A stretch of 64,000 bases of DNA from Kaistella flava (ex Peng et al. 2021) (GTDB taxonomy: Bacteria; Bacteroidota; Bacteroidia; Flavobacteriales; Weeksellaceae), in assembly GCF_015191005.1 (NCBI RefSeq), contig NZ_CP040442.1, positions 682,001 to 746,000 on the forward strand. The letters run 5' to 3'. The notes below the pieces were generated by a model, which ran no database searches, was not told where the DNA came from, and was given only the letters and a program-made list of their open reading frames with translations. Positions 62,181 to 64,000 of the stretch are shown piece after piece (position 1 is the first letter of the stretch; every line of letters begins with the position of its first letter). The position numbers and the translations under genes are program-made.

Positions 62181-62206
62181 GAGAGGCGATTATAAAATCG
62201 CTTCTC
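62180..62206 (-). terminator. Terminator overlapping the end of kdsA
   Basis: AGAGAGGCGATT / AATCGCTTCTCT forms a long stem around a short loop. The kdsA stop codon (62190-62192) lies in its loop region, and on the minus strand TTATTTTTTTG follows. It also closes the convergent exported-protein gene. Confidence 0.75.
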
Positions 62207-62999
62207 TTACTCGTGTTAATTTCTGTAGTAATTCTTCCAGTTTATCCAATCGAAGCATATTAGCTCCATCAGAAAGTGCGACACTTGGATCGGGATGAGT
62301 TTCGATGAAAAGTCCATCTGCGCCAACTGCGATTCCTGCTTTGGCAATGGTTTCAATTAATTCTGGTCTTCCTCCAGTTACGCCAGAACTTTGATTTGGT
62401 TGTTGCAAAGAATGTGTTACGTCTAAAATCACCGGAGCATAATTTCTCATCGTAGGAATTCCACGGAAATCAACAACTAAATCGGTGTAACCAAAAGAAT
62501 TTCCTCTTTCGATAATCGCCGTTTTTGGATTGCCCGAATCGTTTACTTTCTGCACAGCAAACTGCATTGATTCTGGAGAAAGAAATTGTCCTTTTTTCAA
62601 ACTAACACATTTTCCGGTTTTTGCTGCAGCGATTAATAAATCGGTTTGACGAACTAAGAATGCTGGAATTTGTAAAACATCTACATATTGCGCTGCTAAA
62701 GCTGCATGTTCGTTTTCATGAATATCTGTCGTCGTTGGAATATTAAAAGTCTCTCCTACTTTTCTAAGGATTTCCAGAGATTTTTCTTCACCAATTGTGG
62801 TGAAAGAATCTACTCTGCTTCGGTTTGCTTTTTTAAAACTTCCTTTAAAAATATATGGAATTTCGTATTTATTAGTCATCTCCACAATTTTTTCGGCGAT
62901 TTTCAAAGCCATTTCTTCACCTTCAATAATACAAGGTCCGGCAATCAGGAAAAAGTTTTTAGAATTTTTGTGGTGGATATTGTCTAAGTATTGAATCAT
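62190..62999 (-). CDS. kdsA: 3-deoxy-8-phosphooctulonate (KDO-8-P) synthase
   Basis: A 269-residue KdsA. Family motifs are FFLIAGPCIIEGEE (about 17-30), IFKGSFKKANRSR (about 50-63, phosphate binding), DIHENEHAALAAQYVDVLQIPAFLVRQTDLL (about 95-125, split), CVSLKKGQFLSPE (about 133), and VTGGRPELIETIAKAG then GLFIETHPDPS (about 215-245). It condenses phosphoenolpyruvate and arabinose-5-phosphate in LPS inner-core synthesis. A TATTTTTG box lies 29-36 bases upstream. Confidence 0.97.
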   Translation of the reverse strand: MIQYLDNIHHKNSKNFFLIAGPCIIEGEEMALKIAEKIVEMTNKYEIPYIFKGSFKKANRSRVDSFTTIGEEKSLEILRKVGETFNIPTTTDIHENEHAALAAQYVDVLQIPAFLVRQTDLLIAAAKTGKCVSLKKGQFLSPESMQFAVQKVNDSGNPKTAIIERGNSFGYTDLVVDFRGIPTMRNYAPVILDVTHSLQQPNQSSGVTGGRPELIETIAKAGIAVGADGLFIETHPDPSVALSDGANMLRLDKLEELLQKLTRVREAIL

Positions 63000-63027
63000 G
63001 AGGATTTTGTTTAAAATTAAAGATCAA

Positions 63028-63035
63028 CAAAAATA
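63028..63035 (-). promoter_or_regulatory. Candidate -7 box of kdsA
   Basis: CAAAAATA reads TATTTTTG toward kdsA, matching TAnnTTTG 29 bases before the ATG. The -33 TTG is absent. Confidence 0.4.
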
Positions 63036-63118
63036 CGGATTTTTTTGATGAATTATTTTATCATTTTTGACTAAAGTCTTTTGAAAACGATTACAAAAAA
63101 AACGGACTAAAAGCCCCT

Positions 63119-63664
63119 TTATATTAATTGTTGTGTGTTAAATTTCTTGATGATTTTCTCAATCGTATTCAAATTCCGGGAAGTCATTTTTTCTTTCAAG
63201 GATTTTTTACCTAAAACTTTTCCGAAGTTGGAATCTAAAGTATTTCCTTTTGAAACCTGCCAATAAAAAGTTCGATTGACAATTGTTCCGTTTTCGTTTT
63301 CAGATTTTATGGACTGATTGAATTCTTCTGAAAGCAAATGTTCTATATTTTCTATCCCGACAAAAATATAAATATGTGAATCTTCAGATTTTAAAAATGG
63401 ATTCTGCTCAAAAATTTCGACAACTTCTTTTTCGGTTTTAAGGAAAAGAAATGCTTCGTAATTAAAAAATTCTGACAGTGATTTTTCTAAAATTATTTTT
63501 AAATCAGCACGATTTTTATCTGAGGAAAATATAATATTTCCAGTTGCTAAAACAGAAATAACGTCTTTCATTCCTGCTTCTGTAAATACTTTAGAAACTT
63601 CTGCCATTTTCATGGAAGTTCCGTTGACATTAACTCCGCGAAGAAAAGCACAATATTTTTTCAT
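63119..63664 (-). CDS. DUF1697 family protein
   Basis: I choose the ATG at 63664 (181 residues, MKKYCAFLRGVNVNGTSMKM); the longer frame starts at a TTG with no family sequence. DUF1697 signatures are FLRGVNVNG at the start, VSKVFTEAGMKDVISVLATGNIIFSS (about 24-50), and TFYWQVSKGNTLDSNFGKVLG with NLNTIEKI at the end. The two-domain fold has no established biochemical function. Upstream spacing to the deaminase end is 67 bases and contains short CGCAAAG-type repeats. Confidence 0.88.
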   Translation of the reverse strand: MKKYCAFLRGVNVNGTSMKMAEVSKVFTEAGMKDVISVLATGNIIFSSDKNRADLKIILEKSLSEFFNYEAFLFLKTEKEVVEIFEQNPFLKSEDSHIYIFVGIENIEHLLSEEFNQSIKSENENGTIVNRTFYWQVSKGNTLDSNFGKVLGKKSLKEKMTSRNLNTIEKIIKKFNTQQLI

Positions 63665-63673
63665 GTTTATTTT

Positions 63674-63708
63674 CACGCAATAGCGCAAAGTTTTTTACGC
63701 AAAGAGCG
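63674..63708. repeat. Short CGCAA-type repeats
   Basis: The motifs CACGCAA, GCGCAAAG, ACGCAAAG and GCGCAAAA occur in tandem-like order. Similar CGCAAAG strings are common debris between genes of this bacterial group, from memory; no function is proposed. Confidence 0.4.
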
Positions 63709-63731
63709 CAAAAGGTTTTGACTTTGTCTTA

Positions 63732-64000
63732 TTATATTTTAGCAATAAATTCCTCTTTCTTCTTATCTGAAAGAAAAGAATATTCGAAAGAATTGCGAAC
63801 CAATTGTTTTACGTTTTTTAAAGATAAATCGAGTGCATCGATACAACTCAAATAGTTTTCAGTAATATAACCACCGAAATAAGCAGGATCATCAGAATTT
63901 ACAGTTACTTTTAAACCTAAATCCAACATCTTTTTCAAAGGATGATTATTAATTTGATCCACATTTCGAAGTGCCGTATTAGAAAGCGGACAAACGGTTA
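63732..64000 (-). CDS. Adenosine/adenine deaminase, C-terminal part (cut by window edge)
   Basis: About 88 residues are visible; the frame is open through base 64000 and the rest lies beyond the window. The visible end reads VCPLSNTALRNVDQI, NHPLKKMLDLGLKVTVNSD, then DPAYFGGYITENY, with the zinc-ligand Asp and neighbouring Asp in NSDDP. This is the adenosine deaminase superfamily, closest by eye to the adenine deaminase type (PLSN, DDPAYFGGY). It deaminates adenosine or adenine in purine salvage. The substrate cannot be fixed without the N-terminus. Confidence 0.88.
   Translation of the reverse strand, partial: TVCPLSNTALRNVDQINNHPLKKMLDLGLKVTVNSDDPAYFGGYITENYLSCIDALDLSLKNVKQLVRNSFEYSFLSDKKKEEFIAKI

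Overview
This 64-kb window is a low-GC, densely coding chromosomal segment of a Bacteroidetes bacterium, most likely a Flavobacteriia member close to Chryseobacterium/Kaistella (family Weeksellaceae). The lineage call is inference. It rests on promoter-like TTG-N17-23-TAnnTTTG boxes, weak Shine-Dalgarno signals, signal peptides ending in (F/N)AQ, a DNA polymerase III alpha subunit fused to its proofreading exonuclease, a one-chain E1 alpha/beta ketoacid dehydrogenase, and flavobacterial gene sets such as LptC behind an outer-membrane barrel gene. No rRNA, tRNA, CRISPR array, prophage or intact insertion sequence was seen.

Layout. 1-19.7 kb: a 5'-truncated AddB-like nuclease, a glutaryl-CoA-type dehydrogenase, a lipoprotein, an S9 peptidase, DoxX, Era, the Ku-LigD end-joining operon, an SGNH hydrolase, a methyltransferase, methionine aminopeptidase, a HAD protein, acyl-ACP desaturase, phosphoglycerate mutase, a GNAT protein and a sirtuin. 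19.8-22.4 kb: a tightly packed four-gene signalling operon (unknown protein, 7-TM protein, histidine kinase, LuxR-type regulator). 22.5-28.0 kb: YggS, a sigma-54-type response regulator without a DNA-binding domain, a PfpI/DJ-1 protein, an unknown protein overlapping a DUF72 gene, and a MATE transporter.

28.1-34.9 kb is the most distinctive part: a curli-type functional amyloid locus. It has a large curlin of 20 uninterrupted 11-residue repeats, a second small curlin, a CsgE protein with an extra CsgC/CsgH-like N-terminal region, CsgF, a CsgG with an added C-terminal barrel-like domain, and a lipoprotein with carboxypeptidase-regulatory, fibronectin-like and PD40 regions. A convergent LuxR-type regulator with a degenerate receiver faces the operon. 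A strong hairpin between the first two genes may set subunit stoichiometry. A decayed reading frame lies just upstream.

35.2-64 kb is mostly housekeeping: dnaE with exonuclease, E1 alpha/beta, ligA, a class I amidotransferase, a decayed exported-protein gene, a TetR-TolC-HlyD-DHA2 efflux operon with a palindrome on its promoter, a small Lys/Cys-rich exported protein, DNA polymerase III delta', an outer-membrane barrel gene with lptC, anmK, a GNAT-nitrilase fusion, a ParE-type toxin-antitoxin pair, a VOC protein, a TonB-dependent receptor, an unknown exported protein, kdsA, a DUF1697 protein and the C-terminal end of an adenosine/adenine deaminase cut by the window edge.

Family calls come from motif recognition by eye, without database searches. 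Residue positions are approximate.
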